Positions 12,833-24,239 are shown, counted from the stretch's first letter. The stretch is 64,000 nucleotides of DNA from Owenia fusiformis (GCA_903813345.2 CAIIXF020000010.1:12529181-12593180), one strand, 5' to 3'. The notes: generated from the letters alone by a model not told the origin. Program-made: numbers and translations.

Positions 12833-13099
12833 TTTCTTCTCTCCAAGTTCAATAACGTAATCTAGAGTGTCCAGCAAAAAGTGGATGTGGTTCAAAATGC
12901 TGCAATCTGATTTGACTTTGAATAGTGAATTTCGAAATAATTGTCCGGCAAGTTCATTTTTGATGATTTAACTAAGTTCCTGTGTCATTTGAAAAATCTC
13001 AGAGTCAGAGAGATTCAGATTGAACCGAGTCAGACAATGTTCGCCGTGGGCTCTTTGTAAAGTGAAGTCAATATATTTCTGGAGCTTTTCCAAATACAT
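12833..13099 (-). CDS. Candidate 5' exon of the minus-strand gene, with an in-frame stop
   Basis: From an ATG at 13099 the minus strand reads MYLEKLQKYIDFTLQRAHG and on to EIFQMTQELS, meets TAA at 12970-12968, and then continues in the same frame as NELAGQLFRNSLFKVKSD to VIELGEKK before a possible GT donor at 12832. Both halves look like helical protein of one frame. The reading may therefore be a real first exon interrupted by a nonsense change or a sequence error. Joining straight to the exon at 10748 does not keep phase (phase 0 here, phase 2 needed there), so at least one exon is missing or the assignment is wrong. It lies head-to-head with the MBD gene. Confidence 0.3.
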
Positions 13100-13539
13100 A
13101 GAAGTATTAAAATAGGCCTAACAGATAATCGTACTTACAATAAATTGCATATTTTCACAGAATAATGTGTCAATTTGCCAAAATCGACAGCAAAAGGTTT
13201 GTTTACTTTTTCCTTCGAAATTACCGCGCTTCCGGTCTTGCGCACTTCTTCAGCCGCACTACTTTATTCAAAAGTAGGTCAAATCATCCGCATACTATAG
13301 CATAATCTTTTTTGCATTCAAATGAATAAGTCTTTTTATAGATAACCTATTACTAGAAAACGATATTTTCTACTTGAATTTATGAGTCATTTTCCTCTAA
13401 ACTCTTCTATGAGAATAATAATAATGCACATTTTCTTCTTTGCGGAGGCTTGTTCCGGGTGTTCTTCGGTTACAACATCAGAAAGAAAGCATCCAAATAT
13501 TTCACATTTCTAGTTCATTCCAACGCACATAGTTTCCCA
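13100..13539. promoter_or_regulatory. Putative bidirectional promoter of the MBD gene and its divergent neighbour
   Basis: About 440 bp separate the MBD start codon (13540) from the candidate minus-strand start (13099). The centre holds an ETS-like GCTTCCGGT (13229-13237) in a locally CG-richer patch (ACCGCGC, TTGCGCAC) within AT-rich surroundings, as in many TATA-less housekeeping promoters. This is inference from layout and motif; no TATA box was seen. Confidence 0.45.
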
Positions 13540-16500
13540 ATGGAGGTGAAGAGAAGTTCCGATGTTATCGGGTTACCTTCGGGATGGGTTCGAGAAGAAG
13601 TTGTACGAAAATCTGGTCTATCGGCAGGAAAAACTGATGTTTATTATTACAGGTCAGTTGTGTTCATTTTTTGATTTTCAATTCATCAAACTTTCAATAT
13701 ACTACTTACTGTAATCTGGATAGATATATTAGTAAGAATCTCAGGGTATTCCAGTGCTCGTTACTAGAGATAATCAATTGATTGTATGAAATTATTATTA
13801 CATTAGTTTTAACCTCGAACCACAGGGGCTTGTCTCGAGGCGTCGGGCAAGCCCTCCGATGAGTCTACTGCTTATTAAGAGTATTAAGGGTGGTCGGTTT
13901 TGATGCTACCTGAAATTTGTAGAAAATGATTGTTAGATATATCAAGTAAAAATATATGGAATCCTTTCAATAATCGACATGCTGATTCAAACAACACTAA
14001 ATAGTAAACTTACCTAAAATGGTAGCAATCCATCCACTTGTTGCTGAGAAATCTGAATAATTTGTTAAGAAGTGATTACACTGCAAGTACCGAATTTTTT
14101 TGCAGCCAAATTATTACCTCCAGAGTCGATTTCTTCCCCAAGACACGTCCACTGTTAAAAATTGGTAGTTCCTAGAGTTCTTTGTTTCCTTAGGTCCATT
14201 CCCGTATGTTATTTTTAACGGAGGACAGCCTATAACGACTGCTATACGCAAAAAGATGCATGAAATTAAGTTTCGAAACTGAAAGTTGAAAAATGGCGAC
14301 TTTCCCGTGTTCTATGCATGCGCAGCGCATGCGCAGCGCATGCGCAAAAATGAAAGTACTTCATTCCCACAATTCAGAAGGATTCGAATTACTTTTAGGC
14401 GGTTGGTTCGGTTATACTTAGATACCAAATGAAAGATTATTGCCAAGGAATGGAAAACGTATTTCGAAGATGAGAGTTATTTGTTTTATCACTAAAGGAA
14501 AATATTTCCGCAATATTAGGTGCATCATGGGAAGGGACTGCTGTGAAATAATGAACGCAAGTGACATCTATCTAAAAATATATGTGTAGTTATTGCGCAT
14601 GCGTTCATATAATATGAACTAATCAAATTGCTGGATTGAACGCACCTGCGCATAGAACACGGGAAAGTCTCCATTTTTCAACTTTCAGTTTCGAAACTTA
14701 ATTTCATGCATCTTTTTGCGTATAGCAGTCGTTATAGGCTGTCCTTCGTTAAAAATAACATACGGGAATGAACCTAAGGAAACAAAGAACTCTAGGAACT
14801 ACCAATTTTTAACAGTGGACGTGTCTTGGGGAAGAAATCGACTCTGGAGGTAATAATTTGGCTGCAAAAAAATTCGGTACTTGCAGTGTAATCACTTCTT
14901 AACAAATTATTCAGATTTCTCAGCAACAAGTGGATGGATTGCTACCATTTTAGGTAAGTTTACTCTTTAGTGTTGTTTGAATCAGCATGTCGATTATTGA
15001 AAGGATTCCATATATTTTTACTTGATATATCTAACAATCATTTTCTACAAATTTCAGGTAGCATCAAAACCGACCACCCTTAATACTCTTAATAAGCAGT
15101 AGACTCATCGGAGGGCTTGCCCGACGCCTCGAGACAAGCCCCTGTGCCTCGAACGACTTATCGTAACGACCCTTAGAATCACATGTCAGTGAAATTATTC
15201 ATAAATCTACAAAATATTGAGTTTAGTTTCGAGTGATGGGTAAGACGTTGGACAGCATACCTAACAAACCGCAGCATACCATGAGTGCCATGAGCAGACA
15301 CAATGTTTTTATTTTGTTTTTTGACCACAACACATTTCTTGATAGCTTCCTGGATGTATAAAATATAGATAAAACCATCATATGTTCTAAAAAATATAAT
15401 TTGTAAAAATATGAAGCTTATATGTAGCTTTCTAAGGTGCTGTGAGGTTCTCACCAAAAACAAATTGAATAGAGACCAATAGATTGCCAAAAGACACATT
15501 TAATCTAAAAGTCTGATGTAAAGAATAAAACTCACAGGAGTCCCCACTTAAAAAAAATGTAAATGTAATCCACAGTTGAACTAACTAACAAATTAACAAA
15601 AGTCAACAAAGATTAATTATAATGTAAATGTTAGCTATCTTGGAGAATTATCAGTGAATTGCATATAATCGTCAATTGGATAAAAACTGGATAATTATCA
15701 TACATGAGAGTGATGCTTCATTATAAAACAATTGAGATGTCAACCAACAATATCCACCTTTAAAAATCATGTCAAAAGAAACTTCTCAACCCAACCAAAG
15801 ATATTTACAAATTGTCAAAATATTGATATTGATAGATTTTATGAAATTAGTTTGAACAGGCTTAGAGTAGGATTTCTTTTAAAATCACATAAATATGCTC
15901 ATAACTTTCCTGGAATTTTGGATGACCTCTGTCAATGTGGAAAACCACAAACTACTGAACACTTTTTCCTTCACTGCAACCTACATATCGATGAAAGACT
16001 AACTCTACTTGCAAAACTTTCAGAGCTAAATGCAACTGAAATTTTTCTAGATTCAAATGTTCGAAACAAAATTGAATTTCTACTAAATGGAAATGACGAA
16101 CTAAATATTGAAGAAAACCAAGCTGTGCTGCAGATTACTGCCAATTTTGTATTCAGCTGTAAATAACTATTTAATTTGTTTTCTGCTTATTGCCTAAACA
16201 CCCCAGACAGAAAACCTGACACCACCCTTTAGTTTTTTTTGTTTTTTATAATTTTACTATGTTTGTTAAATAAAAACTGCCACCAATGTTTTTCAACTTC
16301 GGCAGTCATTACATGTGTAATTTGTATGTACTAAAATTGAATAAAGAAGAATAAAAAAAAAAAAAAAAAAAAAAAAAAATTATAAAACAATGGAATGCTA
16401 TTTTTAGATTGACCTTAACATTTTTCTTGTGAGAACCTGTTAAAGTCAACAGTAACAGGGAGCTAATTGTTAGACAAATACATTTGAGGGCACTGAGGAT

Positions 16501-19500
16501 TATAGACTGAGTACAGTTGAATTTAATGAAAATCTAGAATAGAAGGGATCCTCAAAATCTACTTTGCGTCTTTGCCTCAAAATTTAAAAACTAAAAGGCA
16601 TAGTTCAAAATTTAGGTCAAATTAATAGTTTTTTCCTTATTTCTGCGATTCTGACACTACACTTTAATAATATTCATTCTAACAAATAACAATTCCTACA
16701 TGTTTTTAATAATTTTAAGCTAAACAACTTGTCATATTTATTTGTAGTCCTGATGGCATAAAGTGTCGCAGCAAACCACAGTTGGCAAGACTGGTAGGAG
16801 ACAATATTGACCTCACCGCCTTCGATTTCAGATCTGGCAAGATTTTACAAAGTTCACTACGTAAAAATAAAAGATTGAAGGGAGCAACATTTGACTACAC
16901 AAGAGGTAAACCTTAACAATAACAAATTGTGTAAAATCATTACAAATACAATATTCCCTTGTAGTACAAATGCAATTCTCCCTTGTAAAATCATTACAAA
17001 TGCAATACTCCCTTGTCCCTTGCCTTGTGTAGGATGATAAAATTTTGGATTGATATTATCATGAGTGATGATGAATTAGGTAGAAAAATGGATGAATAGA
17101 AACAAGAACAATGTTTTAAATTATTAAATGAAATTGTTTATGAAATAAATTTTCCTCAGTCCAACAAAGCAATATTTTACCTTTATGTTTATTGTCTCAT
17201 TTAAAATGCCAGGATGTAATTCTCAGGATCAACCTCAGGAGAGGTGAACAATTATACATGTATACTTCTATAGTATCCCCACCTCCTCTGTCTTAAACCA
17301 GAGACATATAATAACAGATAGGGAAATTGTAAGTCACTCATCTCTTTATTTTATGTCTCTGCTTAAATGCACATATGTTAAATAAATAGCAAAATATATA
17401 TGTGATTGTAGAAATGTATTAATTTACCTGTACAATGTTTCAGGAGTGAGGCATGATGCTAGTCTAGTTTTACCAATTCGCCAAACAGCTTCTATATTTA
17501 AGCAGCCTGTCACAGTGAAACGTAACCATCCACAGTCAAAAACACGTACAGATCTCAAACATGGTCCACAGGACCAGCCAAAACAGGTAAGTTTGCTGGT
17601 CTGGTCAATTTAACATTCATAAACAGAATAAAATGGTCATATTTCTTTCCAAATGTTCCAATATTCTGATTTTGCATATATCTTGGCTACTCTAGATTCA
17701 GCCTCTTGGACTAGCTGGCTCGGGTGTTTGCTTAATAAAATATGTTACATTATTGATTTTATCCAGTATGACCATGAGTTTATGGATTCATATGAAGAGG
17801 ACTTTCGAAGATTTCAATTACGTTATAACATAATCTCACAGGATTATGCATTTGAGTGTTTTTCCTATTGTTTTCTCAGCTTTTATAGTACAATAAAATA
17901 TTGGATGATATGGAGAATTAATAATTTATTTTCCAGTTATTCTGGGAGAAACGCCTACAGGGCCTTAATGCCAGTGACATCACTGCAGAAGTGTTCCAAG
18001 TACTAGATCTACCTAGGAGTATTAAAGGTGTGTTTTACTTGTGAGAAATAAGGTTTTTCTTGACTTTCTAAAATAAGAGCAATTTACCTTGCATTTACTC
18101 TTATCAGTGATTACACTCTGCTTTGAACAATTATAAATATTACATTTCATGAATTAGTGTTGTAAACATTCAAGTGAAATGGCAATCCAACTCCTATAAC
18201 ACATTTGAGTACCAAATTGTATAAAAATCCAACTAAACTGGGTCCACATTAAATGGATCCTTCTTTACATTTTACTCACAGTAAACTGTATTATATCAAA
18301 TAATCATTGAATTGAAATGATTTGTAGTTATAGTGGATTTCATGGATAATAGTAATATACATTACTATTACATTACATTACATTACATTACTATTACATT
18401 TCATTACTATTACATTACATTACTATTACATTACATTACTATTACATTACATTACTATTACATTACTATTACATTACTATTACATTACATTACTATTACA
18501 TTACATTACATTACTATTACATTACTATTACTATGGTTTTTATAAGATGAAGTACAAAACCAAGTTCACATATTCTATAAATTGAAGTTATCGGCCTATT
18601 TCTATACAAACAAAGTTTTACTGACCTAAGTATTATGTCTATCGTTTAAAATTGATTTGCCCTTGATATTGAGTTTTTGGAAACTTAAAACTGTTTTTAT
18701 AGAATGAGGTATGGCAAAGACTAAGTTACATGATAATGAAAACACAGAATGAAAACCTGCGCTAAGGGCTGATGTGAATAAGTCAGTCCACCCCATTGGG
18801 AATTAAACCCACAAGGCAAAGGCTGAGTTACATGTTCTATTTTTTAAATATTTTCAAATGACTCCAGGTGTAGGCCCTAACCTGACAGATGAGAATCTTC
18901 TCCAAAGTGTAGCAGCTGCCCTTCATCTAAGTAATCAGCCCCTCACAGGACAACAGGCCACTAAAGCTCTCATGGACAAGAACCCAGGTGTAAATATCAA
19001 CACTGATCAACCTTTAATTCAGGTATGTAAAAGCTCTCTGTTTAACATCTGAAGATAAATACTTCAATGTGAACTTTTCATTGTCCTATTTTATGTTCCT
19101 ACCATTGATCCATTTTAAAATAGACACTCCCAAGTTTGACAATAAGATAACTGAATGCATCACTGATGAATGCTTATTGATCTCCACTCATATATTTGCC
19201 CAGTTGTGTTGAGTGGTGTGTTAGGGGGGTAACACAAATACTTGATGCAAATATGTTAAATGTTTGAATAATTATAGCAAGTAAACTTAATGAATAAATA
19301 CAGGCATTTGTTTATTTTAATCCAGTTAAATCTGAATCCTAAAATATATAAGAAATCATTTTTTATGTCGCTTCACAGTGTTCTTATTTGCTTGAGTGCG
19401 TCCTTATTCACATCAGGCCTTATATCATACTTTATGAGGCATTGTTACGGTAAACAGCGATTCCAAATAAAACATCATTTCTTTCGGATACATATGTGAC

Positions 19501-22275
19501 CCCCGTTGTTGACTATTGGTTAGTCTAAGGTGTTCTCATTGACATGATTCTGTCCTACATTTTACACAAACATATTTCAATCTGTATATTTCACAACCCA
19601 AATATAGCTATTGCTATCCCCTACTAACAGATGTCCATCATTATCAGTCACCAAACACGTAGGTAGATACAGTCCATCTGATCCTGTTAGGAGAAATCTG
19701 ATGAACTTGCCATCTGGACTCAGCAAGTGAACCCTGTTGTTGAAGAAGTCAGCCACTATGATATTGTTAGCTGTATCAGTGCATAGACCCTTGGGACAGT
19801 TCAGTTGGTTCTGTCCATTTTCGCATGGCCCATATCTGAACAGCTCTTTTCCATCTCTAGTCAAACCTACCACGCAGTTTTCTAGCATGTAAGACACAAT
19901 TACCACATCATGACTGTTCACAGCTAAATAAACTGGTTCACTGAAACTTTGTGACTTGGTCAGGATTCTACCAGTAGCACTTTCAACATGGCAGACAGCC
20001 TTTGTACTCCTGTCATATGTAACAAGTTCACCTCTAGAGTTGACTGCGATCTCCGTATAGCTTTTCAATGTTGGTGTCTTTATCTTTCTACTGTGCATAC
20101 ATTCCTGGTTGTATATACTGACTGTATCAGTTCCACTGGTAAGATATATCTCATTACCTTTAGTAGTGACATTATAAAAACCAACACCAAAAGTACCCTT
20201 CAAAGTAAGATCCTTGTTGTAGACTTTTGCTAGCCCACCAGAACATGTAGATATAGCTTCATTTTTGCTAGTTACCGCTATATCCCAAATTTGGGCATTT
20301 TGTCTTACTTTTCTTACTATTGTTGGCTTTGGTATTTTGCGATTCATAGCTCTCAGAATGTTAATGTCCACTTTTCCAAACACTATTTTATCATCAAGCA
20401 CTTCACCTCTCTGTATTTTGAATGTAATGTTATTGTCAAAGTCAGAGTCTTTAGGATTGGACCATTCTTTGGATTTTGAAATGATGTCTTGAGCAATGTT
20501 AGCAAGCTGAGTGTCATTTCCATGTTGTTTTAATGCAAATAACTGGCTCATTGCACTCTCAGTGATGGCCTTCTGCATTTGGAGATGTGCCAGATGAGCT
20601 TCAGCTTGTTTATCACATATGGCTCTTTTCTCTGCAACTAGATTAATTTCCATTGTGTATTTCTTCCAGATTGCTTGGATAGCAGTGTTCATATCATTGT
20701 TCAGTTCATTTGTGACATCATCTGCTTCTTGTTCTATTTTATTTTTCTTGGTGTGAATATTCTGTATTGATTGTTCATAGCTCGCTATCAATTTGCTACC
20801 TTTTGTGAGCAGTTCATCAATGAGTTTAATATTGTCCTTCGCAGCTTTATAAATGTCGACACATTTATGGCCAGAATGGTTGATCACGTAACAAGTCGCA
20901 CAGAGAGCACATTGGTCCACTTGACAGTATGTCTCGAGTGGATTGGTCTTGTGTGTATCACAATATACTACTCGCTGTTGTACAGCCTTAAGTATGTTCT
21001 GTTTATCTTGAGTCTTATCAGCTGTAACGTCAAGCACTGTATGGCCAACATGGAATTTTGTGTGATATCGATCACAGTCCTTACAGAATAGTTTGTTGCA
21101 TTGGATGCATTTGCTCTTAGCATCTATTTCAATATGATCACTCTCTTTACATGGTGTACACTGGGGTTTTTCTCCAATAACATCCATAGATTGAAGTAGA
21201 TCTACTATTGAACTAGTGGTAAAGTTGACCTTAAATTTTGCCACTCCCCCTGTGGGTACTATTGTGTGTACTTGTCTACATTCTGGGCAGTATAGGGTCA
21301 GTTCCCAACCTCGTTTCTTCTTTTCCAGCTTATCCAGGCACTTGCAACAATATGTGTGCATACATGGTAGTGTCCTAGGGTCTGTCAGTGTCTCATAACA
21401 CACCTTACATTTCAATGTCTCTTTAACGTGTTCCTCCATTGCCGTAGCCATTTTAGAATATCACATTTTAAACATGTGACTAAATAAATAGTTAACAAAA
21501 AGAACATACAACGGTATTTTTTCACATACTCTTTATATGATAAGTTACTGATTAACTTATTGTAAAAAATGTATGTTTGGTAAAGATAGAATGAATATTA
21601 TTTCTACTTGACAAGGTTTTTTATTTATCTATTTCAGAACCTTTTTCAAAGTCGTATATTTTAAATCCAATAACTATCATTTATAAATTCACCGGTTGCT
21701 ATATTCAAGACAAAAGATAATACAGTGAAACCTGTAGAGTGGAACACCTCTGTAAGTGGAACACTTCCGAGTCCCAAGGCTAACTGACTTAAAATGTGAA
21801 ACAAACTTTTATAAATGGAACACCTCCCAAGTAGAAAACAATTTAGAGGAACCAAATGTGTTCCATTTAGACAGGTTTCACTGTAATATGATTTGTATTT
21901 TGCATTTTAACATGTATCACTGTCTGACATTGTGTGATTTAGATTGCATCTATATTTGTTTTTGGATTTTGAGCAAACTTCATCCAGCTTGAAATAGTTA
22001 ACTCGTATTTTGAAGCAGCTACCTAATTATATAAAGCTCTATATGTATGTTCTATACATGTAAAGTATACAAATGAAATCTTATGGAATTGTATCTATGC
22101 AAATGAGATGTTTCATAAAATACCTTTGCACATAATTTGAATATAATTTAAGTTTGATTTCTTGATTCTGTTTCAGGCATTGGTTGTAACAGACGAAGAT
22201 ATCCGTCGTCAAGAACGTCGTGTTGTTGATGCAAGGAGAAAGCTAGAGTCGATTATGCAGGGCATGGACATGTGA
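13540..22275 (+). CDS. MBD2/3: Methyl-CpG-binding domain protein MBD2/3
   Basis: Six coding exons join in frame: 13540-13652, 16748-16905, 17444-17586, 17937-18027, 18868-19022 and 22177-22275, giving 252 residues. Exons 1-2 encode the methyl-CpG-binding domain (GLPSGWVREEVVRKSGLSAG, DVYYYSPDG, then RSKPQLARLVG). Exon 3 holds the MBD2/3 signature LPIRQTASIFKQPVT. Exon 4 gives LFWEKRLQGLNASD. Exons 5-6 match the C-terminal MBD2/3 region, with TGQQATKALMDKNPGV and the helix VTDEDIRRQERRVVDARRKL, which in MBD2 pairs with GATAD2A/p66 in a coiled coil. The family recruits the NuRD deacetylase/remodelling complex to methylated DNA in the nucleus. ATG at 13540 is preferred because the MBD follows directly; the frame upstream lacks homology. 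Length is near that of MBD3, but the acidic tail of vertebrate MBD3 is absent. Introns 1 and 5 carry insertions and a nested gene. Confidence 0.95.
13821..15145. mobile_element. hAT-like foldback element, 1,325 bp, nearly perfect arms
   Basis: The ends are CACAGGGGCTTGTCTCGAGG and its reverse complement. An identical 8-bp target duplication, CCTCGAAC, lies at 13813-13820 and 15146-15153, as expected for hAT transposition. The left arm (13821 to about 14328) and right arm (about 14650-15145) are close to 500 bp each and differ at only a few positions by eye. The loop of about 320 bp holds repeated GCGCATGCGCA words. No transposase is present. The near-identity of the arms suggests a recent insertion or ongoing conversion between arms. 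It lies in intron 1 of the MBD gene. Confidence 0.9.
15733..16378 (+). mobile_element. 5'-truncated LINE with poly(A) tail
   Basis: A 13-bp target duplication, ATTATAAAACAAT, lies at 15720-15732 and 16379-16391. The insert ends in an A-run of about 30 (16350-16378) after an AATAAA. The frame 15732-16166 encodes the C-terminal end of a non-LTR reverse-transcriptase protein: LRVGFLLKSHKYAHNFPG, then CQCGKP and EHFFLHCNLH, the Cys/His knuckle (CxC...HxxxHC type) that ends many CR1/jockey-like ORF2 proteins. Everything upstream is lost, as is typical of incomplete target-primed reverse transcription. It lies in intron 1 of the MBD gene, in sense orientation. Confidence 0.9.
18353..18532. repeat. 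ATTAC/ATT microsatellite
   Basis: Mixed ATTAC and ATT units (attactattacattac...) run for about 180 bp in intron 4 of the MBD gene. The plus-strand frame over it is an artefact of the repeat. Confidence 0.95.
19577..21451 (-). CDS. TRIM-like RING/B-box/coiled-coil protein, intronless
   Basis: A single uninterrupted 624-residue frame starts at ATG 21451. Residues 15-58 form a C3HC4 RING finger (C15, C18, C30, H32, C35, C38, C55, C58). Two B-box-like zinc modules follow: about 95-140 (CTPCKE..., CIQCNKLFCKDC) and about 163-200 (CDTHKTNPLETYC, CALCATCYVINHSGHKC). A coiled coil runs from about 205 to 335. Residues 380-624 form a beta-propeller-like region with NHL-type strands (GLCTDTANNIIVADFFNNRV, CLVTDNDGHLLVGDSNS). 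This is the order of TRIM E3 ubiquitin ligases, closest in plan to the TRIM2/3/56/71 kind; no precise orthologue is claimed. The predicted role is cytoplasmic E3 ligase, with the propeller binding substrate or RNA. The gene lies wholly in intron 5 of the MBD gene on the opposite strand. The lack of introns suggests a retrocopy-derived or single-exon family member. TTTATT at 19311-19316 gives a candidate AATAAA on its strand. Confidence 0.92.
   Translation of the reverse strand: MATAMEEHVKETLKCKVCYETLTDPRTLPCMHTYCCKCLDKLEKKKRGWELTLYCPECRQVHTIVPTGGVAKFKVNFTTSSIVDLLQSMDVIGEKPQCTPCKESDHIEIDAKSKCIQCNKLFCKDCDRYHTKFHVGHTVLDVTADKTQDKQNILKAVQQRVVYCDTHKTNPLETYCQVDQCALCATCYVINHSGHKCVDIYKAAKDNIKLIDELLTKGSKLIASYEQSIQNIHTKKNKIEQEADDVTNELNNDMNTAIQAIWKKYTMEINLVAEKRAICDKQAEAHLAHLQMQKAITESAMSQLFALKQHGNDTQLANIAQDIISKSKEWSNPKDSDFDNNITFKIQRGEVLDDKIVFGKVDINILRAMNRKIPKPTIVRKVRQNAQIWDIAVTSKNEAISTCSGGLAKVYNKDLTLKGTFGVGFYNVTTKGNEIYLTSGTDTVSIYNQECMHSRKIKTPTLKSYTEIAVNSRGELVTYDRSTKAVCHVESATGRILTKSQSFSEPVYLAVNSHDVVIVSYMLENCVVGLTRDGKELFRYGPCENGQNQLNCPKGLCTDTANNIIVADFFNNRVHLLSPDGKFIRFLLTGSDGLYLPTCLVTDNDGHLLVGDSNSYIWVVKYTD
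21723..21883. mobile_element. Pogo-like MITE, copy 1
   Basis: The ends are CAGTGAAACCTGT and its reverse complement, with TA on both sides (21721-21722, 21884-21885). The inside is built from the word TGGAACACCTC in both orientations. The ends resemble pogo/Tigger-type termini. The same family occurs at 23528, 29430, 33122 and 39357. Located in intron 5 of the MBD gene, upstream of the TRIM-like gene. Confidence 0.8.
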
Positions 22276-23896
22276 GGGAGGGTGCAATAGGTTAGACATC
22301 CGTAATTGATCTTAGAATATATTCATGAAAGCCCATGAAATGATTTGAAATTGCAAGTTTATGAAGGTTGCCTGGATCCGTCATTGAGATGTTTGCTTTG
22401 AACTCTGATGGTACAAGAAACACACTGGAACAATCCATACAAATCTAATTTATATGTAATTTTAGACACATCCATGGATGTGTGTTCATTTTTTCGTTCT
22501 TTTTTCTCTATGGCAATCCTGTGAAATCAATTTCACAATCCTCAAAAGATGGCATGGCAGATATACATAATTTAAAGAAGAAAATAGTAGATTTGAAAGA
22601 TGTCACTCCTGATATAAACGTGTAGATTTTGATTGAAATAATTCCCACTGGCATTCTGCAGATTATTGGATATTCCGAATTCGCCTATATCCCTGTATTG
22701 TGCTGACATCTTTTGTCTGAATACTGACTCCGTGGTTTTATTTCTGAATGATAAACATTTCTTTGAATCATTTGTTCTATTTTGTCTCACCTGAATCATA
22801 AACTGTGTCACTTATAGTCTGACACAGGTGAAATGACTCATAAGTAATTGTTATCAGAATTAACAAAGCAGATGATTTAGTCACGTTTAAAGTCATTAAA
22901 TATGATGTGTCATATATTTTACAGGTGACAGAGATGTTGAAAAGAAAGTGCAAGCATCATACAAGGTACTTATCCTATCACCCCTAGTTCAATATAGAAA
23001 GGACTATATGAATAACTTAATGGACCAGATTAACTCATGAACATAGGGGTGTTTAGGTTTTATATTCTTGTAGTTAAGGATATATGTGAAGGACATGTAG
23101 GCCCTGTTGAAGTAAGGCCAATTATACTATGGGCTGCAGTACTAGTATGGTGAACTCCGATCTAAATGTACTAGGGCCCTGTAATCTGAAATATAATGTA
23201 TTGGTGCCAAGCTTATTCGTGGCCTAATGTTGGAAGTATTTAGTGTACTTGTTAAAGGAGGTATCAGTGACTTACGAAGGTGTATCAGTTCTAATCCCTT
23301 CGAGTTGACATGTGTCGTCAAAAATACTAATGCAGTCTTGCTTTTGGCTGTTTATTTAGATCTATACAGGAACATGTCATTTTGAGATAAACACTTGCCT
23401 AATTGTTACATAAGATACTTTTATGTAGTACATGGACTACATACTTGACACAAGTGACTTCATGTTAAAAACGCATGTTTTTTTAGTTGATGAATAAGTT
23501 AAAAATATTTTATATTTATTCGGAGATAGTAAAACCTGTGAAATGGAACACCTCCACAAGTGGAACACCTCCACAAGTGGAACGCCTCCACAAGTGGAAC
23601 ACTTCCACAAGAGCAACATCTGTCAAGGTCCTATTACCACTTATCTCACTGTAAATTGGATTGCTGTAAGTGGAACACATCCCAAGTGGAGCACTATTTT
23701 GAGGAATCAAAGGTGTTCCACTCACACAGGGTTTACTGTATAATTGTTTTGTTCTTTTCTTTTTTATACATTCATGTCTATTTCTTTGCAATTTGAATCT
23801 GTACTGTGCCCTTGTCTTGTATACATTTGTCATAATATAATGTTTTCATACTGTAGTTAGTTCACATGATATAAGTGCATGCTGTCTGTAAATAAA
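22276..23896 (+). other. MBD 3' UTR and flank with candidate poly(A) signal
   Basis: No coding sequence follows the TGA at 22275. A consensus-like acceptor and donor frame a small possible untranslated exon at about 22926-22966 (TTTTACAG before, GTACTT after). AATAAA at 23891-23896 is a plausible end signal. A pogo-like MITE lies inside this stretch. Confidence 0.4.
23528..23738. mobile_element. Pogo-like MITE, copy 2
   Basis: It starts AGTAAAACCTGTG and ends CAGGGTTTACTG before TA. Several direct copies of CACCTCCACAAGTGGAA lie at the left, an internal tandem expansion not seen in the copy at 21723. Short frames on both strands here are repeat artefacts. Confidence 0.75.
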
Positions 23897-23993
23897 TGAT
23901 TTATTTTGTATTTAAAATTAAAAGTTTATTTCTGTTTGTTTATTTAAAATTAATATGCCCAGATTTTCTCATAATGGGCCCAAGTCCTTATTA

Positions 23994-24125
23994 TGTCACC
24001 ACCACTAGTGGTGACATATTGTTATAGTTTCCCACGTTTTGTGGATGGCATTTGGTATTCGGTGTATGGTGTCTGTAACAAATGGCAGGCTGTGATATTT
24101 TGCATGTTAATGCCTTGTTTTCTCC
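23994..24125. repeat. ATGTCACCACC dispersed family, copy 1
   Basis: The copy begins ATGTCACCACCACTAGTGGT, then GACATATTGTTATAGT, and ends with GTAACAAATGGCAGG and TTTTGCATGTTAATGCC. The opening ATGTCACCACC is echoed as GGTGGTGACAT near the end of other copies, giving a terminal-inverted-repeat look. Other copies lie at 30907, 36705, 38778, 43211, 44897 and 52870. Confidence 0.7.
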
Positions 24126-24239
24126 ATCAAAATATGTCAATATTTCATCCCTTTGATTATGAGCAAATAGGTTTCAATAGAGTACCATGCAATTTCAAAT
24201 TTATAACAGAGTACAACACCCCCTTGTTTTGATGCTTGG

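Noticed and set aside
15179-15499. 106-residue minus-strand frame beside the hAT foldback
   Set aside because: Hydrophobic mixture without a domain or splice partner, in an MBD intron; not supported as a gene.
18333-18545. 70-residue frame of Tyr, Ile and Thr
   Set aside because: Translation of the ATTAC microsatellite.
22926-22966. Additional coding exon of the MBD gene
   Set aside because: Splice-like signals exist, but joining from the last coding exon gives an immediate stop; at most an untranslated exon.
23543-23833. Overlapping frames with HLHKWNTST or CGGVPLVEVFH repeats
   Set aside because: Translations of the tandem words in the pogo-like MITE.
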